Assembly (NCBI GenBank): GCA_903838675.1
Contig: CAILZI010000181.1
Location: 20,813-84,812, forward strand
Direction of reading: 5' to 3'
DNA length: 64,000 bases
Source of the DNA: an uncultured Verrucomicrobiota bacterium
GTDB taxonomy: Bacteria; Verrucomicrobiota; Verrucomicrobiia; Verrucomicrobiales; Verrucomicrobiaceae
The notes below the pieces were generated by a model that saw nothing but the letters and a program-made list of their open reading frames with translations, did not search any database and was not told the origin of the DNA. Below are positions 16,419 through 27,000 of the stretch, piece after piece. How positions within the stretch are numbered: the stretch's first letter is position 1; each line of letters starts with the position of its first letter. The position numbers and the translations under genes are program-made.

Positions 16419-17126
16419 ATGAAGCACCGCATTGCATCACTCATTCTTCTTACCAGCCTGCTAACCGGCACCACTCATGCAGCCGAGGAAGCGGACCCGG
16501 CCATGGCCGTGCTGAAACGCATGCGCGACCAGCTGCGCAACGTGATGATCCAGCAACAGAAAACGGAGGCTGACCGCGCAACGCTGCAGGCGGCGAATGT
16601 GGAGCTGGATGAGAAACTCAAGACACTGGAGGCGAAGTTCAAGACGCTGGCGAAGGAGAGCAACGCACAGAAGGACGCGTCTGACAAAACCATCGCGGAA
16701 CTGAAGGCGAAGGTGATGGAGCAGGAGCGTGAGCAGGCGCGGCTGCAGGAGTCGCTGGCCAGCTGGAAGGCCGGACACCAGAAGCTCAAGGAGGCGGCCA
16801 CCAAGGTGGAAGCGCAGCGTGCGGAACTGGCGGCACGGGTGATTTTGCAGGACCGCAAGGTGGCGGATTACCAGCGCAAGAATGATGAGCTGTACAAGGT
16901 GGGCAGCGAGATCCTTTCCAAGTACGAAGGCTTTGGACTGGGCACGGCCATCGCCGCGCGCGAGCCATTCACGCGCAACATGCGGGTGAAGCTGGAGACC
17001 CTGGTGCAGGACTACACCGACAAGCTGGTGGACAACAAGATCAAGCCGGATGCGGCAGCGAAGAGCGCGGCGAAGACGACGCCGAAAGATGACCCTGCGA
17101 AAGTGCAGGCGCCCGCCAAACGCTGA
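16419..17126 (+). CDS. Periplasmic coiled-coil protein
   Basis: A 235-residue exported protein with a signal peptide ('LILLTSLLTGTTHAA') and a long heptad-rich coiled coil from about residue 28 to 160, heavy in Lys, Glu, Ala and Gln. A short non-coiled segment ('EGFGLGTAIAAREPFTRNM') and a disordered Lys/Ala/Pro tail follow. No named family is evident; periplasmic adaptor or chaperone holdase roles are plausible because it sits between a porin and a parvulin in a secretion operon. Only 1 bp separates its stop from the next ATG. Confidence 0.6.
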   Translation: MKHRIASLILLTSLLTGTTHAAEEADPAMAVLKRMRDQLRNVMIQQQKTEADRATLQAANVELDEKLKTLEAKFKTLAKESNAQKDASDKTIAELKAKVMEQEREQARLQESLASWKAGHQKLKEAATKVEAQRAELAARVILQDRKVADYQRKNDELYKVGSEILSKYEGFGLGTAIAAREPFTRNMRVKLETLVQDYTDKLVDNKIKPDAAAKSAAKTTPKDDPAKVQAPAKR

Positions 17127-17127
17127 C

Positions 17128-18033
17128 ATGGACACGATGCGCTCACACCTGTGGTCCTGCGTGCTGCTTTGCTGTGGCTGGAGCAACCTTTTATTGGCAG
17201 GCGACAGCGACCCGGTGGTGGGGAGCATCGGGGAGATCGAACTGCATCAGAGCGAGGTGCTGGCGTCTTTTGGCAAAATGGGGAGTGTGGAAAAAGAAGC
17301 GCTGATGCGTGACCCGGCCACACTGAACAAGCTGATACGCTCGATGCTGGTGCAGCGGGTGATCCTGCAGGAGGCGCTGGAAAAAAAATGGGAGGAGGAG
17401 CCGACCACGCAGGCGCTGATCAAGAGCACGCGCGAAGCGGCGATCACCGACAGTTATTTGAAAGCCGTGAACCAGCCACCGGAAAGCTACCCGAGCGAGG
17501 GGGAGCTGAAGCTGGCGTATGAAAACAGCCGGGCGGCGCTGACGGTGCCACGCTCGTTCCGGCTGGCGCAGATTTTCATCGCCGAAGAGACGGGCTCTGA
17601 CAAAAAGCTCAAGGTGGTGCAGCAGCGGCTGAAGGAAAGCCCGGCCAGCTTTGGGAAGGTGGCGCGCGAGATGAGCGAGGAGAAGGAGAGCGCGTCACGC
17701 GATGGCGAGATCGGCTGGCTGACAGAGCGGCAGATCCAGCCAGAGATCATGGCGCAACTGCCACAGCTCAAAGTCAACGTGGTTTCCGCGCCGGTGAAGC
17801 TCAAGGACGGGTGGCACCTGCTCAAGGTGCTGGATGTGCGGGAGCCGTTCACACCGATCTTTGACCAGGTGCGTGGGCAGCTGGCGCAGCGGATGCGAGC
17901 CGAGAAGAGCAGCGCGAGCATCCAGGCGTATGTGTCGGAAGTGTTGCGGAAACACCCTGTGGCTATCAACGGGGTCGCGCTGTCTAAGCTACTGCAAAAC
18001 GTCCCGTCAACTGATGAAGGCGTGAAACCTTGA
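17128..18033 (+). CDS. Periplasmic parvulin-type peptidyl-prolyl isomerase (SurA/PpiC-like)
   Basis: A 301-residue exported foldase. It has a signal peptide ('VLLCCGWSNLLLAG'), a helical SurA-like N-terminal part ('LNKLIRSMLVQRVILQEAL' near 60-78), and a PpiC domain about 145-255 with 'RSFRLAQIFIAEE', 'FGKVAREMSEE', 'DGEIGWLTERQIQPE' and 'GWHLLKVLDVRE'. SurA-type proteins hold outer-membrane and exported chains open in the periplasm; the giant exoprotein gene begins 10 bp downstream, so this is probably its dedicated chaperone. ATG 17128 is chosen because the upstream in-frame leader is arginine-rich sequence overlapping the coiled-coil gene. Confidence 0.87.
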   Translation: MDTMRSHLWSCVLLCCGWSNLLLAGDSDPVVGSIGEIELHQSEVLASFGKMGSVEKEALMRDPATLNKLIRSMLVQRVILQEALEKKWEEEPTTQALIKSTREAAITDSYLKAVNQPPESYPSEGELKLAYENSRAALTVPRSFRLAQIFIAEETGSDKKLKVVQQRLKESPASFGKVAREMSEEKESASRDGEIGWLTERQIQPEIMAQLPQLKVNVVSAPVKLKDGWHLLKVLDVREPFTPIFDQVRGQLAQRMRAEKSSASIQAYVSEVLRKHPVAINGVALSKLLQNVPSTDEGVKP

Positions 18034-18043
18034 ATGCCCCGAT

Positions 18044-21000
18044 ATGAAGCTTTTTCCCCTGACCTTTTCAAAACCTCACCGATTCTCTTACGCCCATGTG
18101 CTGCTGGTTCACGGGCTCGTTCTTTTGACGGCACTGATGCCTTCGAGAGTGGTGGCGGACATGCTAACCACGAATATCGGCCTGGGCACGGGTGGTGTCA
18201 GCGGCGGAACTCCTGCGGCCACAGCACCTGGAACAGCCAGCGCCGTGGACACCGCAGCAGCCACCGCGCAGGCCCATGCGCATGCGCAGGACATGCTGAC
18301 CCGCAACACGATGGCGCTGGACGCAGTGAACACCATGCAGCAGGCCGCGCGCGCAGCCGCTGCTGGAGCCAACAATGCCGGAGCCAACCCCAACTACGCA
18401 GGACAGACGCTGCCGAACGTACCCAACGGTCTGGGACCGGGCGGTCTGTACATCAATGGAACTCCCACCGGAGCAAATACGCCGACGCAGTCGCAGCAAA
18501 ACGCGCACTACATTGTGACGATCCAGCAGACGCAGCAGCAGGCGCTGATCAATTGGAACACCTTCAACGTGGGCAGCAACACGACGGTGAGCTTTGACCA
18601 AAGCGCGGGCGGGGCGGATGTGGGGACGTGGATCGCGTTCAACAAGATCAGCGATCCTTCGGGTAATCCGACGCAGATTCTTGGTTCCATCGAAGCGCAG
18701 GGACAGGTGTACATCATCAACCAGAACGGCATCATTTTCGGCGGAGCCAGCCAGGTGGACACACACGCGATGGTGGCCTCCGCACTGCCACTCAATAACA
18801 ACCTGGTGACGCGCGGGCTGCTTAACAATCCGGACTCGCAGTTTCTCTTTTCAGCGGATGCCCAGCCTGCCGGAACCAACGGCCCGACCCCGGCCTTCAC
18901 GCCGCCATCGGTTCCGGCCTTTGGAAAAATTGGCAATGTGACGGTGCAGGCCGGAGCGCAGATCACGGCACCGACGTCCGATGCCCACGTGGGAGGACGT
19001 GTTGTTCTGGTGGGGCCCAATGTGACGAACAACGGCACGATCAGCACGCCAGACGGCCAGACCATCCTGGCAGCTGGCATGCAGGTGGGTTTTGCCGCGC
19101 ACACCTCCTATGATGCATCCCTGACCGCAGAAATGCGCACTCTGGCTAACGCATCCCTGCGCGGACTGGATGTGTATGTGGGAGATGTGGGCAGCTATGG
19201 AGGAACGGCCACCAATAACGGCCTCATTGAAACCCCGCGAGGCAGCGTGGTCATCGCTGGGTCCAATGTGAACCAGAATGGCTTCATCGACAGCAGCACC
19301 TCGGTTTCCTACAATGGCCGGATTGATTTGCTGGCCAATTACAACGCGACTCCCAACCTCTACTATTCCGCCACAGACACTTCATTTGGCCCGCCCTTTG
19401 TCTATCAGTCCAGCGCCTCCACCGGCATCGTTAAAACCGGGGCCGGTTCGGTGATGCAGATCCTTCCTGAATGGGCCAGTACAGACACGCTGACGGGTAC
19501 TGAGCTGGCGCTGAAATCCCAGATCAACATCCAAGGTCTGGGCATTTATTTTGGAACCAATTCAGTGATCCTGGCCCCCAATGCCAATGTAGCGATCAGC
19601 GCCGGCATCTGGGATCTTCTGATGGCGAACGGCAATACGAACCTGCAGTTCGTGGCGTCCACAGGGCAGATTTACATGGACCAAGGTGCCACTGTGGATG
19701 TCTCAGGATCCACCGCTGTGGCCACCTCTCTCTCGGATTATATTGCTACGATCACGCTGCGTGCGGCCGAGCTGGCGGACTCGGCACTGCAGCGCAATGG
19801 TTCCCTGCGCGGGCAGACAATTACGGTGGACCTGCGCAAAACGGGTGTGAACAGTGATGGCACCACGTGGGTGGGCACGCCGCTGGCCAACCTGAACGGC
19901 TACCTGAATCTTATTCAGCGCAATGTCGGGCAACTCACTCTTGCAGGTGGCACAGTGACCATGACTGCAGGGAATTCAGTTGTCATGCAGCCGGGCTCCT
20001 CGGTGGATGTGTCCAGCGGCTATCAGGATTTCAGCGGCGGAAACGTAGCGACTACCAGGTTGATCAGCAGTGGTAATCTGGTGGACATCGCAGCGGCGGA
20101 TCCAAGCGTGGCGTACAGCGGCATCTACACTGGCACCACAACGATTTTGAACAGCAATTGGGGCACGTCCTCCACGACCACCGGGATCTTTGCCTCCAAC
20201 CTGCACTATGAAGCGCCCTACAGCGCCGGAGGCAATGGCGGCAGCCTGCAGATCACCTCCCCGACCATGGCACTGGACGGGCAGTTGGTGGGAAGCAACA
20301 TCATCGGGCAGCAGCAACTGACCGCCGCGCCTTTCTTGAGCACCCTTGCACTTCAGTTCCAGTCACAGCAGGACGTCCGGACACCGCAGTTCTTCCCGTC
20401 GGTTTTCCCGACCTCTCCCGACATCAGCTTTCAAAACGGCCCGTCGAACCAGGTGGCGGTGGGCAGCTTTGGTCTGAACGCAAGCGGTGCACCGCTTGCG
20501 TTTCCAGCGCAGCGTGTCAGCACCGTCATTCTCTCTCCTGATCTGCTGAGCGGCACCCAGGGATTCGGCTCTTTGTCAATCATTAACAGCAATGGCAGCA
20601 TCACCGTTCCGGCAAATGTCACTTTGGCGGCGGCTCCGACGGGCTCGATCACGCTTTCCGGTGCGAATCTGGATGTGGAAGGGCAGTTGTCAGCGCCAGG
20701 CGGAGGCCTGAATCTGACCGCTTACAACCTTTCACCGTCCACGACGGCATACCTTCTCACTCAGCCCGCAGTAGTTGTCCTCCCCACCGCGAATGGACTG
20801 GTTAAAATTGGCAGCACAGCGGTGCTCAGCACCGCAGGACTGATTGTGGACAACCGAACCTTGGCAGCAGCTCCGATGACGCTTCCAACGCAGGTGGCCA
20901 CATCCGTCAATGCTGCTGGTGTCACGGTCTATACCAGCACAACGCAAGGGGGCGGCATCCACGTTCAGGGTTATTCGGTTGAAATTGCGGCCGGGAGCTT

Positions 21001-24000
21001 GCTCAATGTCGCGGGCGGGCTGGTGGCAGACAGAGCCTTCACGTATGGCAATGGGGGCTCCCTCTCCATACAAGCAGGAAATGATCCGATTTTCACCTCG
21101 CTGACAGGCGGCCACCTGAGCCTAGCAGGAAGTCTGCAGGGGTTTTCCGGGGCCTCAGGCGGCTCACTCACGTTGCAAGCTCCCGTCATTCAAGTCGGGG
21201 GCACGGCCACGTATGCTGGAACACTGCTGTTACAGCCCGACTTTTTCAGCGCGGGCGGTTTCAGCCAGTTCACCTTGAGCGGACTGGGGCTGGACATCAC
21301 CCCACCCGGCGGCGGTACACTCGTTTCTGCCCCGGGGGTAATCATTGCACCGGGAACCCTCCTGCAGCCGGTCGTCAGCACTCTGACCGCCAATTCTATC
21401 ACGGTGGGAACTACCAGTTCGATCGCCCTGAGCACGACCGTCCTGCCCGAAGGATATCGCAGCCCGGTCAATCTGACCTTCCTGGCGAAAGGCATCAACG
21501 GCACGCTTGACAATCAGCTTAAAATTCGTGGCAACATCACTGTGGGTGCTGGCTCACAGATCACCACGGATGCCCTTGGGTCCGTGAACCTTCAGGCACA
21601 AACCATTGACATTCAGGGGCAGATCTCAGCGCCTGCTGGCACAGTGTCGATCAAAGGTGCGGGGCAATACCCGGACCTTAGCGTACCAGTGACTGGTTTC
21701 GCGACGGTGCATCTGGGTGCGGGCAGTGAGATCTCGACCGCAGGAAAGACGGTTTATATGAATGACCCCTTTAACCGAAGGACCGGGACAGTCTATGCCG
21801 GGGGCAGCATCCTGGTGTCTGGCAACATCGTGGCAGACACGGGTGCCGTCCTCAATGTTTCAGGCACCAGTGCCGTGCTGGATTTGACCCCACAACAGGC
21901 CGGAATGAGCCTAGCCAGCCTCAATTCTATCTCGCAGGCATTGAGCGCGTCTTATTCAGTGCCCACGCAGGTGAACAGCAATGGCGGAACCATCACGCTC
22001 AAGGGGGGGGAGTTTTTGTTCTCCAATGCCACTCTGATGGGAAATGCGGGAGGCACGACGGCCCAAGGGGGCAGTCTGATCGTCTCGTCAGGGCATTTCC
22101 TCCCGCCGGGGGCATCTGTTGATGACAAGGACATCAGTCTGCAGGTGGCTCAGGATATGTCTGCTTTTAGCCAGCCGGTCTTTGGTGCAGGAACAGTGCT
22201 GGGCCAGAGCCTCGTGGCCACAGGCGGAGCCGCCATCACGGCACAGGGTTATTTTGGCGCCAATTCATTCCAGAACGGCGGCTTCGATTCGCTGACACTC
22301 TCGGGCAATGTGCAGTTTAACGGAGCGGTCAATCTGACTGCCAATGGTGCCCTGCACATCGCCGACGGTGGCGTTCTGGGTGCAGATGCCCTTGTGAGCC
22401 TGACTGCGCCTTATGTGGCCCTGGGACGTCCGCTGATGGTGCCGTCGCTAGATGCGCTGCTGCTCGATCCTTTTCAGGTGAATACGCCTGGCTTAAATAC
22501 TGTCGCCAGCAACTTTGGTCCTTCATTTGGCACTGGCAGCCTGGTGGTGACTGCTGATTTGATTGAGACAGGATTCCTCTCTCTGCAAAACATCGGCAGT
22601 GCCAGCCTGACAGCGCGGCAGGATCTGCGTGGGAATGGTTATGTTGATATCGCTGGAGCTCTCACCATCACCGCCGGCCAGGTGTACCCCACGACCGCGT
22701 CCACCTTTACCATCACAGCGTACGACTATACTTCAGGCGGCAGTGCGCATAACGGTTCGGTGACAATCCTGTCCTCTGGCCTCACGCCGCAGTTCCCGTT
22801 GTCTGGCGGCGGAAGGCTGAGCATCTTTGCCTCTACCATCACGCAGGGAGGCACACTGCGGGCCCCATTGGGAACCATCACGCTTGGATGGGACGGCAGT
22901 GGCACGGCCCCCGTGGGCAAGGTGAGCAACGTGGCAGTGCCGGTGACGCAGCAGATCACTTTGAAGAGCTCCAGCACCACTTCGGTATCTGCGATTGATC
23001 CCCTGACGGGAGCGGGAGTGCAAATCCCCTATGGGATCATATTGAACGGCACCTCATGGATTGACCCCACCGGTTTTGACATCACTACTATCGGAGCACC
23101 GGATAAATCCATTTTGATTTCGTCGGTCAATCTCAGCACTGAAGCGGGCTCTGCCATCGACATCCGCGGCGGGGGCAACCTTTTTGGTTATCAATGGGTC
23201 ACAGGCAATGGTGGAACGGTGGACATCCTGGCCTCCACGAGCTCTTTTGCCATCATTCCCGGCTTTTCATCTGTGGCAGCCCCGTTCAGCCCTTATGCAG
23301 CCGCTGACAAACTGGCTACGACCGACCAGAATGGCAACAAGGTCTATGACCTGGGTTATGCCAATGCCAGCCTGAAGGTGGGAGACAAGATCTACCTCAA
23401 CGCCAGCGCCCTCAATGCCGCAGGAAGCTACACACTGCTACCTGCCCGCTATGCCTTGCTGCCAGGGGCGCTGCTGATCACCCCCAGCAATGGAACGCCG
23501 ACGGATTCTCTGGTAAAACCCGGCGGTGCGGCGCTGACCAGCGGCTATGTGTTCAACGGCTTGAACCCGGCGGTCTCCGGCACGCTGTTCCAGCAGTTTG
23601 AAGTGGCTCCGCAGAGTGTCGTCAACGTGCGGGCGCAGTATAACCAGTTTGAGGCCACCAGTTTCCTTCCTTCCCAGCAGCAAAGCCTGAACCAGACTGT
23701 AACACGCACCCCGTATGACGCAGGTTATGTGCTGCTTTCAGCCCAGCAGAGCATGCAGATCGCGGGCGGTGTGCAAGCAGCAGGATACTCGACGGGCATA
23801 GGTGGACGAGTGGACATCAACAGCCCCCTCGACATCGTCCTGGCATTGTCGGCCGACATGGCCTCCCTCAATGCGCTTAATCAGTCCAGCTCAACGAAAA
23901 AACTGATTCTGGACACCAGCTTGCTGGATGGCTGGAATGCCGGCAGTCTGCTCGTCGGCGGCCGCCGCAGCTTTGGAACCAATTCGACCACGATCAGCGT

Positions 24001-27000
24001 CAGCACCAACAATCTGACTCTGAACGCGGGGGCTGCGCTGAGTGGATCCGAGGTGATTTTGATGGCGAACCAGGCGCTGACACTGGCTGCCAACAGCAGC
24101 GTGACACAATCTGGAACGCAGAGCACTGCCGATTCTCTGGTGATCAACGGCAATGGTTCGCTGGTACGAGTGAGCGGAGTGGCGACGGCGCAGACCTCCC
24201 GCACCGGAGTGACAAGTTCGCTGCTTCCGCAGCTGAATGTGGGTGCAGGCGTCACCATCTCCGGCCAAAGCATCACGCTGGACTCCAGCAACAGCACCAC
24301 GCTGAACAGCACCACTGTTTTGAGCGGCCAGGCCATCAACCTCAACAGCGGACGCATTTCGTTGCTGATGACCAATCCGGGTTCGTTGCAAACCAGTGGC
24401 AGCCTTGTGCTGAGCGGATTATCGCTGGCCAGTCTGCAGACCACCAGTTCACTCTCGCTGACAAGCTACAGCTCGATTGACCTTTACGGAGACACGAGTG
24501 GCAGCAGTGGCAGCACGCTGACTTTCACGGGAAATCTGGCGCTGCATGCGGGGGAAATCCGTGGAGTCAATACTTCTGGTGGAACCGTGAACCTGTCTGC
24601 CCAGTCTCTGCTGCTGGACAATAGCGCGAGTGGGACGGTGGCAACCCCAGGAGGGAAGTCAGGGAATCTCAATCTGTCGGCGGCAAAAATCACCATCGGC
24701 CAGAATACAATGACGGTGAATCAGTTTACGAACGTGACGTTGAATGCCACCAATGGCATCCTCATGCAGGGCAGCGGAGCTTTCATCACCCAGGGAGATC
24801 TGACTGCGGTGACGCCGTTTTTTTCCGCTTCGAGCAATGCGACTCAAAATCTGGCGGCGGGCGGAGTCTTGACGCTATCGTCTCCAGTCGGATCCTCTGC
24901 ACAGCCCACTACTCTGGGGCTGGGGGCGCAGCTGACCCTGACAGGCTCCAGCATTGTAGAAAACACGAGTATTTACCTGCCGAGCGGCCTGATCACACTG
25001 CATGCGCTCACGGGCAACATCACGGTGGGGGGGGGCCTAAACGCCAGCGGCACCGCCCAAACCTTCTTTGACGTGGTGCGTTACACGGATGCCGGAACCG
25101 TCCAGTTGAACGCTGATCTGGGAAATGTCATCCTGAACGCAGGCAGCACGGTCAACTTGTCTGCCTCTGGCACAGCCAACGCCGGCAACTTGGTGGTGTC
25201 AGCACCCAATGGGTCAATTACGATTCCGACAACGGGAACGTTGTATGGCCTGGCTGCGGGAACAGGCAGCAACGCCGGAGTGACGCTGGACATCAAAAGC
25301 ATCGTTGCCGCGCCTTTGCTCAGTAATTATGCGACGCTCAACACGGCCCTTGTCAATGGCAGCTTCAGCAGAGCGCAGAACATCCGCCTGCGCAGCGGCA
25401 GCGTGACCATTGATGGGACCGTCAAGGCTGCAAACTACATCCTGAGCGTTGATCAGGGCTCCATCACCGTGAATGGTACGATCGATGCCTCCGGGCAGAC
25501 CGGCGGGACGATTCAGCTGATTTCGAATGGCAACCTGACCTTGAGCGGGGGCTCGCTGCTGACCGTCGCGGGGCAGATCTTTAACAACGCAGGCAAAGGC
25601 GGCTCCATCTCGCTCGAATCCGGTGCAGCGATCAATGGTGTCGTGGGCACCGGCTATGTGAATATTCTGGCCAATTCCACTCTGGATTTCACGGTGGCGT
25701 CGAAAGTGGCCGGCAATGTGACGAAGGTAGGAACGAGCGCTTTCATGGGCCAGTTCAGCGGTACGCTGCACATCCGCGCGCCGCAGACGACGAGTTCTGA
25801 TTTCATCCAAGTCGGTGCGATCCAGGGCACCTTGAAGGATCCTTCCAATATTGTGATCGAAGGGTACAAGCTCTACACCACGGCGCAGGCCAATGCGATC
25901 ATTCAGGTATCCACGGGCACGACGACGTCCACTGGAGCGATCACGGGAGCGACATGGAAGGCCGCCACGCTTAAAGCGGATGCCCTTGCTTTCTTTGGGA
26001 CGAGCAACGCCAATTACAATGCGATGTTCACCCGGCTGGTCAGCGGCAATGCAGGGATCATGGCGCTGGAAAACCAGCTGACGGGTGGCGTGGTGATGAT
26101 CGAACCGGGCATCGAACTGGACAACACCCAGGGCAGCATAACCCTAGGTTCCAGTGATCTGTCGGTGGCGTCGTCTTCAGCGTATTTGAATGACTGGGAC
26201 TTGGCCAGCTATCGTTTTGGACCGAAGGGCAGCCCAGGGGTGCTGACCATCCGTGCTGACAACAACCTGGTCTTCTACAACACCCTGAGTGATGGATTCC
26301 AGGTGCCCACCACCGGCAACGCTGCGGAACGCATGTGGCTGGCTCCGTTGATGACGCTGAGCACGCTGAAGCCTGTGAATGATCAGTCTTGGTCGTTCCG
26401 ACTCGTAGCAGGGGCGGATTTCTCCGCGGCCAGTTACCGCGCGGTTCTACCTAGCAGTCTGCAGCCAATCGCTGCGGGTTCGAATGTGGCGCCAGCGCCG
26501 GCAGGCTCCCTGCTGCTTGGCAAAGACGCCTTTGATGCCATCGGTGGCAATTCCGGCGGCGACACGACGGCTCTGACTCGCCTCGCCATCAATCCCAATG
26601 GCACCTCCTCCACCAGTAACTACAGTTATTTCCAGGTGATCCGAACCGGCACGGGTGATGTCGACATTTCCGTGGGTGGTGACGTGCGGCTGGTCAATCA
26701 GTTTGCTTCCATCTACACGGCCGGGGCGCAGGTCACGAGTGGAACGACGGTCTTTACGGCAGGGGATTTTGTGACCCCCCTCGTAACCCAGTCTTCTTCA
26801 AGTTCACCCAACCAAGGCTTTATCTTGGGATCTGTGCAGCAGCTTTATCCCGCGCAGTTCAGCATGGCTGGCGGCAATGTGACTGTCAGTGCATTGAATG
26901 ACATTCTGCAAACCAAGACCGACGGGTCTGGCGACCTGCTGCTGGACTCTGAGCGCGAACTTCCCAACAACTGGCTGATGCGGCGTGACTATGTCGATTC

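Noticed and set aside
18034..18597. 187-codon plus-strand frame at the start of the giant gene
   Set aside because: It overlaps the signal peptide and TPS domain of the exoprotein in another frame and has low-complexity composition.
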